Positions 9,938 through 17,195 of a stretch of DNA of 64,000 nucleotides are shown here, in pieces (positions within the stretch are counted from its first letter, which is position 1; every line of letters begins with the position of its first letter). The notes under the pieces were generated by a model that searched no databases, had not been told where the DNA came from, and saw only the letters and a program-made list of their open reading frames with translations. The DNA is from JAXLQL01 sp046331625 (lineage in GTDB: Bacteria > Acidobacteriota > Terriglobia > Bryobacterales > Bryobacteraceae): contig JAXLQL010000016.1 in NCBI GenBank assembly GCA_046331625.1, positions 122,364 to 186,363 on the forward strand, in the 5' to 3' direction. A program made the translations under genes and the position numbers.

Positions 9938-10693
9938 TTAGAACCAGCTCTTTTCGTTCGGGGCGGCGGCGCGGGCGATCATTTCGTCTGTGAATAGCTG
10001 GCCGGGGGCGGCGTGGAATTCGCAGAGATACTCCTGGCGGAACCAGAAATCGCCCAGGGCTTCGTATTCTTCGCGGAGAAACGCGGGTGCGATGCGGGGG
10101 CAGTCCGTGGCTTTGACGGATATCCGCTCCCAGTGCGCGAGGCGGTTCGTCCATTCCGCATGAAAGAAGCCGCGTTCGCCGCATGGAGTGGACAGGAGCA
10201 CGATGGCTCCGCCGCGAATGGCGAGCATGGGACGGAGGGCATGGTACACGGCGTCCGGTACGCGGGCGGCTTCGTCGACGATCAACAAATCCACCGAAGA
10301 ATAGCCCCGAATATTGGCTTCGCGAGCCGGAACGCCGACAATGCGGGAGCCCTCCGGGAGCGCGAGCGAGACAGGATGATCGCCGTCACCGCGCGGGTGG
10401 ACGCCGCATCGGACGAGCATGGCTTCCATCTTGCGGAACAGTTCGACCGTCTGGCGGACGGTGGGGCTGACGGCGAGGACGAAGGTCCCGGGGCGATAGA
10501 GCGCCTGGTGGACAGCCCGCGCCGCAGTAGTGGTGGACTTACCCCACTGGCGGCAACAATTGAGTAAGATGCGCGCGGAGCGGCTCTCGAGGACCTCGGT
10601 TTGCTTGGCGTCAGGCATAAGTCCAGTGGCGTGCTGGAACCAGCGGACCTTACTGACAGAGTGCAGGAGATCCGGCTGGAGCCGGCGCCTCAC
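9938..10693 (-). CDS. Terminase large-subunit-like ATPase domain protein, no nuclease domain
   Basis: P-loop ATPase resembling phage terminase large subunits; 251 residues from a GTG at 10693-10691 that overlaps the upstream stop as GTGA. The open frame extends further upstream, but the coupled GTG is the better start. Visible motifs: Walker A-like RQWGKSTTTA, a Q-motif-like tract just before it, Walker B LLIVDEAARVPD, and LLSTPCGERGFFHAEW in the coupling (motif III) position. Phage TerL proteins are about 400-550 residues with a C-terminal RNase-H-like nuclease; here the protein stops just after the ATPase part (EYLCEFHAAPGQLFTDEMI). No portal, capsid or other phage gene is nearby, so this looks like a stand-alone or domesticated terminase module. 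Confidence 0.75.
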   Translation of the reverse strand: MRRRLQPDLLHSVSKVRWFQHATGLMPDAKQTEVLESRSARILLNCCRQWGKSTTTAARAVHQALYRPGTFVLAVSPTVRQTVELFRKMEAMLVRCGVHPRGDGDHPVSLALPEGSRIVGVPAREANIRGYSSVDLLIVDEAARVPDAVYHALRPMLAIRGGAIVLLSTPCGERGFFHAEWTNRLAHWERISVKATDCPRIAPAFLREEYEALGDFWFRQEYLCEFHAAPGQLFTDEMIARAAAPNEKSWF

Positions 10694-11148
10694 TGGAGCC
10701 CCTCGCGGCGCTCGAGGTGAGTGGCCAAGGCGTCGAGCGCATCGGGGAAGGGCGCGAGTGCGTAGAGGATGGCGGAGCGCAGTTCGGCCCATTCGCCGGT
10801 GCGGGCGAGGTCGGGTGGCGTGGCTTTGGCGCGGACGGCTTGGATGCGGACGAGCGATTCGAGCTGGCGCTGGCGGAGCCCGAGGACGCGGGCGGTGAGG
10901 CGCGGGTCGACGGAGGGGATGGTGGCTTTGCCCATGAGGTCCGCCGCGGCGTGGTCGAGTTTTTCGAGGGCGTCAGAGACGGGGTCCTCGGGTATGGGTT
11001 TGGGGATGGGGAGGTGGACGGTGAGGTGATGGTAGAGCTCGGCCACGGGGAGCGCGAACTGGCGGCTGACTTGGCAGACAGAGCCGGTGGCGGCGGCCGC
11101 TTCGACGGCGGCGCGGCCGGGGTGGGAGCAGATGGAGCCGCGGTGCAT
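10690..11148 (-). CDS. Unknown protein of terminase-like cassette, possible HTH N-terminus
   Basis: Predicted 152-residue protein. The start at 11148-11146 is preferred because AAAGGA precedes it on the minus strand. The first 45 residues (AAVEAAAATGSVCQVSRQF then ALPVAELYHHL) look like a helix-turn-helix of the kind found in small terminase subunits or repressors. The rest is helical, with LTARVLGLRQRQLESLVRIQA and a C-terminal segment containing ALAPFPDALDALATHL. It overlaps the ATPase gene by 4 bp. By position a small-terminase-like or DNA-recognition role is the natural guess, but this is inference only. Confidence 0.6.
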   Translation of the reverse strand: MHRGSICSHPGRAAVEAAAATGSVCQVSRQFALPVAELYHHLTVHLPIPKPIPEDPVSDALEKLDHAAADLMGKATIPSVDPRLTARVLGLRQRQLESLVRIQAVRAKATPPDLARTGEWAELRSAILYALAPFPDALDALATHLERREGLQ

Positions 11149-11172
11149 GGATTGGTCCTTTCGGAGTTGGTG

Positions 11173-11263
11173 GGCGGGACGGGACGTCCCGCCGCGGGCC
11201 ACAGGCCCGCCTACGACTTGATGGGCGGGAGCAGAAGCTTCCGCCGCGGACCACAGGTCCGCC
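11173..11263. repeat. Two tandem palindromic repeat units with compensatory changes
   Basis: Unit 1 (11173-11211, 39 nt) and unit 2 (11224-11263, 40 nt) share the frame GGCGGGA...CGCCGCGG-CCACAGG-CCGCC. Each contains two stem-loops. In the second stem unit 1 pairs GCGGGCC with GGCCCGC and unit 2 pairs GCGGACC with GGTCCGC, both around an ACA loop, so the sequence differs while pairing is kept. They sit between the 196-residue protein and the HTH-like protein of the terminase-like cassette and would be part of any polycistronic transcript. Confidence 0.75.
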
Positions 11264-11265
11264 TT

Positions 11266-11856
11266 TTACATCGATGTTGGAATGATTGGGGTTTTGGGTT
11301 CGTTTTCGCCGTTCGCTGGTTTGGCGCGGCGCAACTCGAGGAGATGATCGAGGGCTCGGTAGGCGGCGTGGCGGAGGCGCGCTTCGTGGCGGGAGAAGTT
11401 GTTGAGGGGACTGCCGGCGGAGCAACTGATGGCGAAGGCGTCTCCGAGGAGGCGGTTTTCGCCGCGGCCGGGTTGAGTCCATTCTCCGTAAGTGGGGGAG
11501 AAAGACTCGCTGCCATCGGCGATGAGGGACTTGTCGTAGAGCTCGGAGCAGAGGGTGTCGAAATGGCCGGCTTCGGCGCGGCGGACGCGGCTGATGCGCC
11601 ACTGGGCATCGGCGAAGTCATTGACGAGGAGGGCTTCGACGGGGTTTGCGGGTTGGAAATGGCGGTGGAGCGCAGCGACGAATTCGTCATAGGCGGAGTT
11701 CTCTTCGCCGATGGCGGGAATTACCGTTGCGCGGGAGAAAACGCCGTGTTTGAGGGAGTTCGTTGCGGCGCGGGATTTGCCGGAGGCGGTGCGGGGTCCG
11801 GTGGAGCGGGTTGCGTTGCGGCGGTTGGCGGCGATTTTGGCTTCCGAGGTTTTCAT
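11266..11856 (-). CDS. STGPRT-motif protein of unknown function
   Basis: Predicted 196-residue protein; the ATG at 11856-11854 has an excellent AAGGAGAA ribosome site on the minus strand, which settles the start. The N-terminus is basic and contains KIAANRRNATRSTGPRTASG then NSLKHGVFS. This STGPRT...GK...N..KHG pattern is one I recall from many short hypothetical proteins of Acidobacteriota and Planctomycetota; its function is unknown. The middle is acidic and helical (NPVEALLVNDFADAQWRISRVRRAE). It is first in a three-gene minus-strand cassette that ends in the terminase-like ATPase. A nucleic-acid-binding role is plausible from the basic N-terminus but unproven. Confidence 0.65.
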   Translation of the reverse strand: MKTSEAKIAANRRNATRSTGPRTASGKSRAATNSLKHGVFSRATVIPAIGEENSAYDEFVAALHRHFQPANPVEALLVNDFADAQWRISRVRRAEAGHFDTLCSELYDKSLIADGSESFSPTYGEWTQPGRGENRLLGDAFAISCSAGSPLNNFSRHEARLRHAAYRALDHLLELRRAKPANGENEPKTPIIPTSM

Positions 11857-12534
11857 GGGAATTCTCCTTGGTGTGTGGTTTCGGCGCGCGTGGCGGCGCG
11901 TGGGTGGGTGCGGGCGGAGGCCTTGCATCCTGATTCGAGGGTCGCGCGAGGGTGGTGGGTTCTTGCAAAATCGAAGGGAGGCGTCGGCGGGGAAGTGGTT
12001 GGGGATCAGTGGGTTGGGGGGAATGAGATTTTTTTTCAGTACACGTGATGGGCCTTCGCGGAAACAGGACGGGGTGGTTTTGTCTTGAGTTTTTGCGCGA
12101 GCCAGGTAAGGGCTCAGCCCATCGAGTAGGCGGCGTCTGGTGTTTTCGGGGCTGTGACGCAGGCGCGAGATCGGTGGCTGCTCCCGGGCACCGTCGTGAG
12201 CCCGTAGCGCCCGCGCAACGTTCTCCACCTCCGCTTCGAACTTGGGTTGCGCTTCCACCCGGTGAAGTCGGCGGCGAGGCGGCGGATCTGATCCGCCTTG
12301 CTGTCTTGCCAGGCAAAGCGGTGCCCGTCGAGTGCCACCATCTTGCCCAAGTCAGCTCTGTCAAGCTGGTAAGTCGCCCGATCGCCCGACGAAATGGTCA
12401 AGACCCTCGCAATAGAGCAGGAGTTGACGAACAGCGGGGTAGGCGAACGTTCGCCTAAGACCGCTCCACCCTCTGTCCTCAAAGGCAAACGATTGATATT
12501 GACTGTAAGAGTGGACTCTGATAGACTGTATCTG
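11857..12534. other. Largely noncoding stretch with a possible decayed minus-strand gene
   Basis: No intact gene is supported. On the minus strand, 12395 to about 12250 reads protein-like (LDRADLGKMVALDGHRFAW then KADQIRRLAADFTGWK), and a second frame just downstream reads QPKFEAEVENVARALRAHDG and ends near 12110. Together they may be one gene broken by a frameshift near 12245. I do not recognise it, and the remaining 250 bp nearest the STGPRT gene show only GC-rich low-information sequence with one run of eight T at about 12030. Confidence 0.3.
12499..12527 (+). promoter_or_regulatory. Candidate sigma-70 promoter of the PadR-like gene
   Basis: TTGACT (12499-12504), a 17-bp spacer and TAGACT (12522-12527) lie directly before the ATG at 12535. 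The short distance would give a very short or leaderless transcript. Only the spacing and box match support it. Confidence 0.35.
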
Positions 12535-12867
12535 ATGTTGGAAAACGAGCGCCTTCCCGTACTGCCCCGCACCGAGCGGATCATTCTTGAGCTGCTGGTC
12601 GGTGGCGGCAAGGAGATGTTCGGCCTTGAGCTGATCGAAGCGGCGGGCGGCGGGCTCAAGCGTGGGTCCATCTACGTGACCCTGCAGCGGATGGCGCAGA
12701 AGGGGCTGGTTGAGTCGCGCGAGGAGGCGAGGCCGAGGCCTGAGATCGGGATTCCGCGGAGGATGTACTGGGCGACGGGATTCGGGGCGAGGGTGCTGCG
12801 GGCCTACGAGGGGGCGGAGGCGAGCTTGGCATTAGGAGGGGCAAATGCGCTCGGTGGACAATGGTAG
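12535..12867 (+). CDS. PadR-like winged-helix transcriptional regulator
   Basis: DNA-binding repressor-type protein of 110 residues. The sequence ILELLVGGGKEMFGLELIEA, then LKRGSIYVTLQRMAQKGLVES and RRMYWATGFGARVLRAYEG, matches the PadR winged-helix core (helix-turn-helix followed by a beta wing). The ATG at 12535 is chosen because the PadR core begins immediately there and a promoter-like sequence lies just upstream; the open frame starts earlier. Its end overlaps the next gene by 23 bp. In this phylum PadR genes commonly sit next to the membrane or permease gene they control, which makes the next gene its likely partner. Confidence 0.75.
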   Translation: MLENERLPVLPRTERIILELLVGGGKEMFGLELIEAAGGGLKRGSIYVTLQRMAQKGLVESREEARPRPEIGIPRRMYWATGFGARVLRAYEGAEASLALGGANALGGQW

Positions 12868-13351
12868 TCCTCTAGAAGTGGCGTACCGACGTTGGATCTG
12901 GAGGAGATGGCACCGTGCGGAACGCGACCGCATGATCGAAGACCTCAGGCTCTGGGCATCTGGCGAAGACAGATCGCCGCCCAGCGAGGCGATCATGATG
13001 ATCGCTTTGGAAGGACTCGTTCCGCCCGGCGTGCCGCCGCTCCGACCGCTCTGGAATCGGGCGGATGACATACTTCGCAGTACTGCCCCGCCTAAGCGGA
13101 TTGTGCACCCACCCTCTTCTTGGCTGCTTACATTCGCAAGCCATCTTTGCCGCAAGACCACCAATGAAGCAATCAAGCAAATGGTTGCTGACCTCCGTGC
13201 TGAATACTTCGACACCCTGAAAGAGGGCCGCCGCTGGAAAGCTGAGTGGATCAAACTGCTCCACTACGTCGCTATAGCTCGGGCATTGTCGATTGACCGG
13301 GCCTTGGGCTGGCTGATCAACTACTCGATCGGGATCATTCGGGGGAAGTGA
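12845..13351 (+). CDS. Unknown protein translationally coupled to the PadR regulator
   Basis: Predicted 168-residue protein that overlaps the PadR gene by 23 bp, so the two are probably co-translated. It is basic and Trp-rich near the N-terminus (YRRWIWRRWHRAERDRM), has a Pro-rich middle (LVPPGVPPLRPLW) and a moderately hydrophobic C-terminus (RALGWLINYSIGIIRGK). No family was recognised. Overlap with a PadR gene suggests that it is part of the same response unit. Confidence 0.55.
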   Translation: MRSVDNGSPLEVAYRRWIWRRWHRAERDRMIEDLRLWASGEDRSPPSEAIMMIALEGLVPPGVPPLRPLWNRADDILRSTAPPKRIVHPPSSWLLTFASHLCRKTTNEAIKQMVADLRAEYFDTLKEGRRWKAEWIKLLHYVAIARALSIDRALGWLINYSIGIIRGK

Positions 13352-13395
13352 TCCCTCCTCCATCTGCTGAAAGCAGAGCACCCGGTACGATGCAT

Positions 13396-13431
13396 CCTAT
13401 TTTTTCTCCTCATCTGAGGTTGAAAAATAGG
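13396..13431. promoter_or_regulatory. 36-bp inverted repeat, operator or hairpin
   Basis: Outer arms CCTATTTTT (13396-13404) and AAAAATAGG (13423-13431) are perfect complements and enclose an inner perfect dyad CCTCA-TC-TGAGG (13408-13419). It lies 37 bp before the TTG start of the next gene. It could be a terminator for the PadR operon or an operator for the XRE regulator encoded just downstream; the AT-rich arms on both sides fit either. Confidence 0.55.
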
Positions 13432-13468
13432 AAGCGCCATGGTACCCTGTGAATTTAGAGGAGGATCA

Positions 13469-14137
13469 TTGACACCAGAACGGCAATCGGTTTTCGTTGG
13501 AGATAGTGTCGAGGAGCAGCTTGGGCTCTTGAATCTGACCCCAGAGATCTTGAACCAAGTGACCGCGGAAGGAGTGCTAGCCAGGGCAGGAATGACCAGC
13601 AATCACCCGCCAACTGCTGGTGGATCCGTGGCTTGGTTTGAGGAGGTGCGTGCTTTTCGGGACTTGACTGTCTCGCGAGGCTGGGAACCCAGGAGTTGGC
13701 AGAACCAAGGTTTGACCGTTGAACCAAGGCTCGGAATCGTCGTCACCATTGCCGGCGGGGACAACGCCACTGGGCGGGAGTTGGGCTCACCGTCCACCCG
13801 GTCACCGAAGGGACCCACGTTGAAGAATGCAGTGGAATTCAACGCGCTGCAATTCAGTCTGTTTGATGTTGCCGCTCCTGCGCAGGCCGGCTTGCTGCAA
13901 ATCAAGGGTTTCGTGGTGTGGCTTCTATTGATATACGTGGATCCGAAGACCCGCCAAGCGAGAGCAGAACTGTCACGTCCGGTACGATACGAGAAGCAGC
14001 GCCCTACTCACTTCGACAAGCGAATCATCCTCAAGCCGATCGACCTGGATGACACATCGAACTTCGAGGGCAAGCCAGGCCCAAGCGGCCCTCCCAGCAC
14101 ACCGGAAGTAGTGGTCGAGATTCGAAGGCGTGCTTGA
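13469..14137 (+). CDS. Unknown protein paired with XRE-ImmA/IrrE metallopeptidase
   Basis: Predicted 222-residue protein. A TTG start at 13469 is chosen because a near-perfect GAGGAGG ribosome site lies six bases upstream; an ATG at 13439 in the same frame lacks one. The N-terminus (FVGDSVEEQLGLLNLTPEIL) is acidic; a central segment QFSLFDVAAPAQAGLLQIKG and the hydrophobic FVVWLLLIYVDP look like a beta-rich core; the tail is Pro-rich (GKPGPSGPPSTPEVVVEI). No family was recognised. Its last 8 bp overlap the metallopeptidase gene, so the pair is stoichiometrically linked. It could be the substrate, antitoxin or effector of that peptidase. Confidence 0.6.
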   Translation: MTPERQSVFVGDSVEEQLGLLNLTPEILNQVTAEGVLARAGMTSNHPPTAGGSVAWFEEVRAFRDLTVSRGWEPRSWQNQGLTVEPRLGIVVTIAGGDNATGRELGSPSTRSPKGPTLKNAVEFNALQFSLFDVAAPAQAGLLQIKGFVVWLLLIYVDPKTRQARAELSRPVRYEKQRPTHFDKRIILKPIDLDDTSNFEGKPGPSGPPSTPEVVVEIRRRA

Positions 14138-15254
14138 TCGCCAGGAACCGAACGAGTTCAACCCGTCCCGGTTGGCTCTGGCTCGAAGGCGTAGGGGCAC
14201 GAATCAAACTGCGCTCGCGAAGCAACTCTTGGTAGACGCCCGAACCATAAGAGCCTACGAGGCCGGAGACATCGTTCCAAGCGAAGTCCCGCTTGCCCGG
14301 TTGTCAGAGGTTCTTGAGTTCCCAATCGACTTCTTCTTTGGCGAAGATCTGGAGACACCGCACGAGGAGGGGGTGAGCTTCCGATCACTCTCGACCATGA
14401 CCGCCGGTCGGCGCGACATGGCTCTGGCCCAAGGCGCGCTCGCGCTAATGTTCAACCGGTGGATTGAGGAGCGATTCGAACTGCCACAGAGTGAGGTTCC
14501 CGACCTCCGCCATCTGTCGAGCACACCGGAGGAAGCCGCAGATACTCTACGGCGACTGTGGGGGCTCGGCGAGTTGCCGATACGGAACATGGTTCACCTG
14601 CTTGAGTCGAAGGGAGTGAGAGCATTTTCGCTGTCATTGGAATCCAAGGAAGTTGATGCCTTCTCGATGTGGGCCGGTGATACTCCCATCGTTATGCTGA
14701 ACAACTTCAAGTCCGCAGAGCGAAGCAGGTTCGATGCCGCCCATGAACTCGCCCACTTGGCGCTCCATAGACACGGCCCCTGCAACAATAGCCGAGAGCT
14801 AGAAGGGCACGCCGATGCTTTTGCCTCTTCGTTTTTGATGCCGCGTCACAGCATGATTGCGAGTGCCCCGAAGTTCGCTACGCTTGCGTCGTTGAAGACA
14901 CTGAAGGCTCGATGGGGCGTGTCTCTGTCCGCCCTTGTGTACAGACTCCACAGGCTGGAGTTGCTATCAGATTGGCACTATCGATCACTGTGCATAGAGA
15001 TCGGCAAACGTGGATTTCGCACCAAGGAGCCTAACGAAGGCGCGCGCGAGTCGTCGAAGGTTTGGCAGGCGATTCTCAAGGACCTATATCAGGAGGGCGG
15101 AATCACCAAGGCTGATATCGCGAAGGACCTTTGTCTGCCCTTGGGCGAAGTCGACGCCCTGCTGTTCGGACTGACTCTTGAGGCGGTTGCAGGTGGTCGG
15201 GCGGCCTCTGGGAAACCCGCCGAGCGCAGCGGAGGGCTCACTAGGGTCAAGTAA
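14130..15254 (+). CDS. XRE-family HTH regulator fused to ImmA/IrrE metallopeptidase
   Basis: 374-residue protein starting at GTG 14130. Residues about 13-75 are an XRE helix-turn-helix (LALARRRRGTNQTALAKQL then RTIRAYEAGDIVPSE and a FFFGED ending). Residues about 150-270 form the ImmA/IrrE (COG2856) zinc peptidase domain with the catalytic HELAH at 205-209, in the context FDAAHELAHLALH, followed by EGHADAFASSFLMP, the usual third-ligand region. In ImmA-type systems such proteins cleave a repressor or partner; many are in mobile elements or toxin-antitoxin-like pairs. The upstream overlapping gene is the likely partner. It lies in accessory DNA next to decayed genes. Confidence 0.85.
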   Translation: MLDRQEPNEFNPSRLALARRRRGTNQTALAKQLLVDARTIRAYEAGDIVPSEVPLARLSEVLEFPIDFFFGEDLETPHEEGVSFRSLSTMTAGRRDMALAQGALALMFNRWIEERFELPQSEVPDLRHLSSTPEEAADTLRRLWGLGELPIRNMVHLLESKGVRAFSLSLESKEVDAFSMWAGDTPIVMLNNFKSAERSRFDAAHELAHLALHRHGPCNNSRELEGHADAFASSFLMPRHSMIASAPKFATLASLKTLKARWGVSLSALVYRLHRLELLSDWHYRSLCIEIGKRGFRTKEPNEGARESSKVWQAILKDLYQEGGITKADIAKDLCLPLGEVDALLFGLTLEAVAGGRAASGKPAERSGGLTRVK

Positions 15255-15359
15255 TGGGAAGATTCGCAACGACGCTGGGCGCCAAATCAGCGACTCGGAA
15301 CTTGCTCACGAATGAGGGATGCCGCACGATCTTCGTGAACCGCGCACGGCGGGGCCGGT

Positions 15360-15600
15360 GTCGGGGCTGGCACGTAGCCACGCTCCTTGTTCGCAACTTG
15401 TTCGCAGCACGGACCGTTACGGTCGGCTTGTCGCCGAGGTGATATTTCGTGATGGGCAAGGCCTGAAGCGTGAGTTGGTCCGCCTCGGATTCGTATGTGG
15501 GTCTCGGGAGCAAAGCGAGGGACTACGCGGAGATCAAGGCGCGGGAAGCAAAGCGGGAATTGTGGGCGGATGCCGAGTCGGTGGAGCCCGATCGTGAAGG
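15360..15600 (+). pseudogene. Decayed SNase-like (thermonuclease) gene
   Basis: Two fragments of a staphylococcal-nuclease-like domain can be read in different frames. TDRYGRLVAEVIFRDGQ followed by LKRELVRLGFV spans about 15408-15495 and matches the conserved DRYGR..A.V.L.DG...N..LV..G motif. RDYAEIKAREAKRELWAD spans about 15516-15570 and matches the A....A...GLW closing motif. The junction requires a frameshift near 15500, and the N-terminal half is unrecognisable. No start codon or intact frame joins them, so it is a remnant. Confidence 0.65.
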
Positions 15601-15612
15601 TGTGGTTCGTCC

Positions 15613-16554
15613 TCAAGGCCGCCCCAGACGCGGGGAAGCGATCCTTGTGATCCGTATCACCTCAAGTAACCGCTCGACCCTCCTCGTGTTTTCGTGGTCC
15701 GGGCCATATAGGCGCCTGTTGATCTCTGCGGAGCTTTCGGCAGACCTCGCTGCTTCGTCGAGATCGCCAATCGACATGAGCTCCAGGCCCAGCAGTTCGT
15801 AAAGTTGGGCGAATCTGCTTGCTTCCGTTGGCATAGCCCCGTCAATCGAGAGTGTCCCGCTTGGTCGCGCGGCTAGTCTAACTTCGGCGGCTGCTCTGGT
15901 CTCGGCTGCCGCAGCTCTGGCCTCAGCCTCCGCTGTAGCTTTGGCGGCGGCCCTAGCCTCGGCTTCAGCACCGGACGCTCTTCGTTCAGCCGCACTTGCT
16001 CTGCGTTCGGCGGCGAGCGCCCTATGGGTGGCGGCCACTAGCGGTGCCTCAGCGGCCTGTCTGGCTTGCGCCCCTGACGCGGCTTCAGTAGCGGCGTCTG
16101 TGGGAGCGGACTCTCTTGAGGCAGAATGGGCCTCACGGAGTTCGTGTAATCTGGCGAGAGCAGTCATGTCTGTGGTAGCTTGTGCGTCCTTGTAAGCCCT
16201 GATCGCGGCTGACAAATCGTCCGCAGCTGCGGCGCCCAGTGCACGAGACCGTCGCACATCGGAGTCGTACCGATATTCGCGCATGCGGTGCGCCCGAGCC
16301 ACTGATTCTGGCGAGAGAGGTTGTAGCGCGGCCGGGTGTATCATCGCTACGAGCGCGATTGACAAGGCGGTTGCTAACGCGCCAACGCTTCCAAGCCCGC
16401 CCAGTACGAAGGTTGAGCGGCGGAGCCCCTCGGCATCCAGACTCGAGAGATAGCGATTGAGGACCCGATCATCGACAATGCTAAGCCAACCTAGTGTGTT
16501 GAGCAGCCACACCGTGGAACCCGTGACAGAACTCATCATGTTGCTTGTACTCAT
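15613..16554 (-). CDS. Membrane protein with Ala-rich coiled coil and TPR-like C-terminus
   Basis: Predicted 313-residue protein, second of a two-gene minus-strand operon. One clear transmembrane segment is seen near residues 49-72 (VLGGLGSVGALATALSIALV). Residues about 125-225 are an extremely Ala/Arg/Glu-rich heptad-like tract with repeats of AAERRASAAERRAS and AEAEARAAA, probably a long coiled coil. The C-terminus (YELLGLELMSIGDLDEAARS then RRLYGPDHENTRRVERLLEV) resembles one tetratricopeptide repeat of the type with a GPDHP.T motif. The function is unknown; a scaffold spanning the envelope is a reasonable reading. Confidence 0.6.
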   Translation of the reverse strand: MSTSNMMSSVTGSTVWLLNTLGWLSIVDDRVLNRYLSSLDAEGLRRSTFVLGGLGSVGALATALSIALVAMIHPAALQPLSPESVARAHRMREYRYDSDVRRSRALGAAAADDLSAAIRAYKDAQATTDMTALARLHELREAHSASRESAPTDAATEAASGAQARQAAEAPLVAATHRALAAERRASAAERRASGAEAEARAAAKATAEAEARAAAAETRAAAEVRLAARPSGTLSIDGAMPTEASRFAQLYELLGLELMSIGDLDEAARSAESSAEINRRLYGPDHENTRRVERLLEVIRITRIASPRLGRP

Positions 16555-16584
16555 AAGCAGAATGCCTTCGCCACAGACTTCCTT

Positions 16585-17040
16585 TCAGCGGTTCGCCGCA
16601 GCTTCCGCCCTTTCCTTCTGAGCTACCTCGAGATCTTCCCTCAGTTCTTCGTGGGCGACACTGGCGAATTCCCTTAGTGCCCTCAGCGCGAACCGCACGA
16701 CGAGTGCACGCACGGTCGCAAAGGGAAACCCGTAGCTTATAAGCCCAGTCGCTGACGCGACGAACCGGTTGTCTAGAGGTTTCGCAAGAGGCTCAACGAG
16801 CGGGAAAACGATCAGAAGCCCCAACAGGACGCTGGCAGGCACGAAAACGAGTCCGTCCAGAAGGATGCTGCGCCTCAAGCCTCGGTGTATTAGTTTGGTC
16901 TCGGCTGCGGTCCGATGAGCCTCCGCCTTGACGCAGATCTGGATGTCACCCGAGCGGGTTATCAAAAACAGCAGCAGCGCAGTAATGAAGGACAGCGCCG
17001 CTGACCCTGTGGTACTAAGCGTACTGGTATTCTGCTCCAT
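16585..17040 (-). CDS. Small multi-pass membrane protein, unknown
   Basis: Predicted 151-residue protein. Hydrophobic segments lie near residues 12-28 (SAALSFITALLLFLITRSG), 59-82 (LLDGLVFVPASVLLGLLIVF) and 93-115 (SATGLISYGFPFATVRALVV). An Ala/Glu-rich charged tail follows (EELREDLEVAQKERAEAAAN). It ends 30 bp before the coiled-coil membrane protein on the same strand, so they are likely co-expressed and may interact through their charged helices. No family recognised. Confidence 0.6.
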   Translation of the reverse strand: MEQNTSTLSTTGSAALSFITALLLFLITRSGDIQICVKAEAHRTAAETKLIHRGLRRSILLDGLVFVPASVLLGLLIVFPLVEPLAKPLDNRFVASATGLISYGFPFATVRALVVRFALRALREFASVAHEELREDLEVAQKERAEAAANR

Positions 17041-17195
17041 GGGCCTATCATTCTACACTAAAATCCAGAGCCTCCGTGGTGCTCCGCCTTCGAGCGCTTT
17101 GACGAGCAGCGTCTCGCGGCGATCCTGGCGGACGAGATCTACGTCAGGAGGCCGCACGAGTCCATTCGGTCCCGTCTCGATCTGCGTCGCGAGAT

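Noticed and set aside
9938..10693. Reading the terminase-like gene as part of a prophage
   Set aside because: No portal, capsid, tail, lysis or integrase gene occurs within 10 kb on either side.
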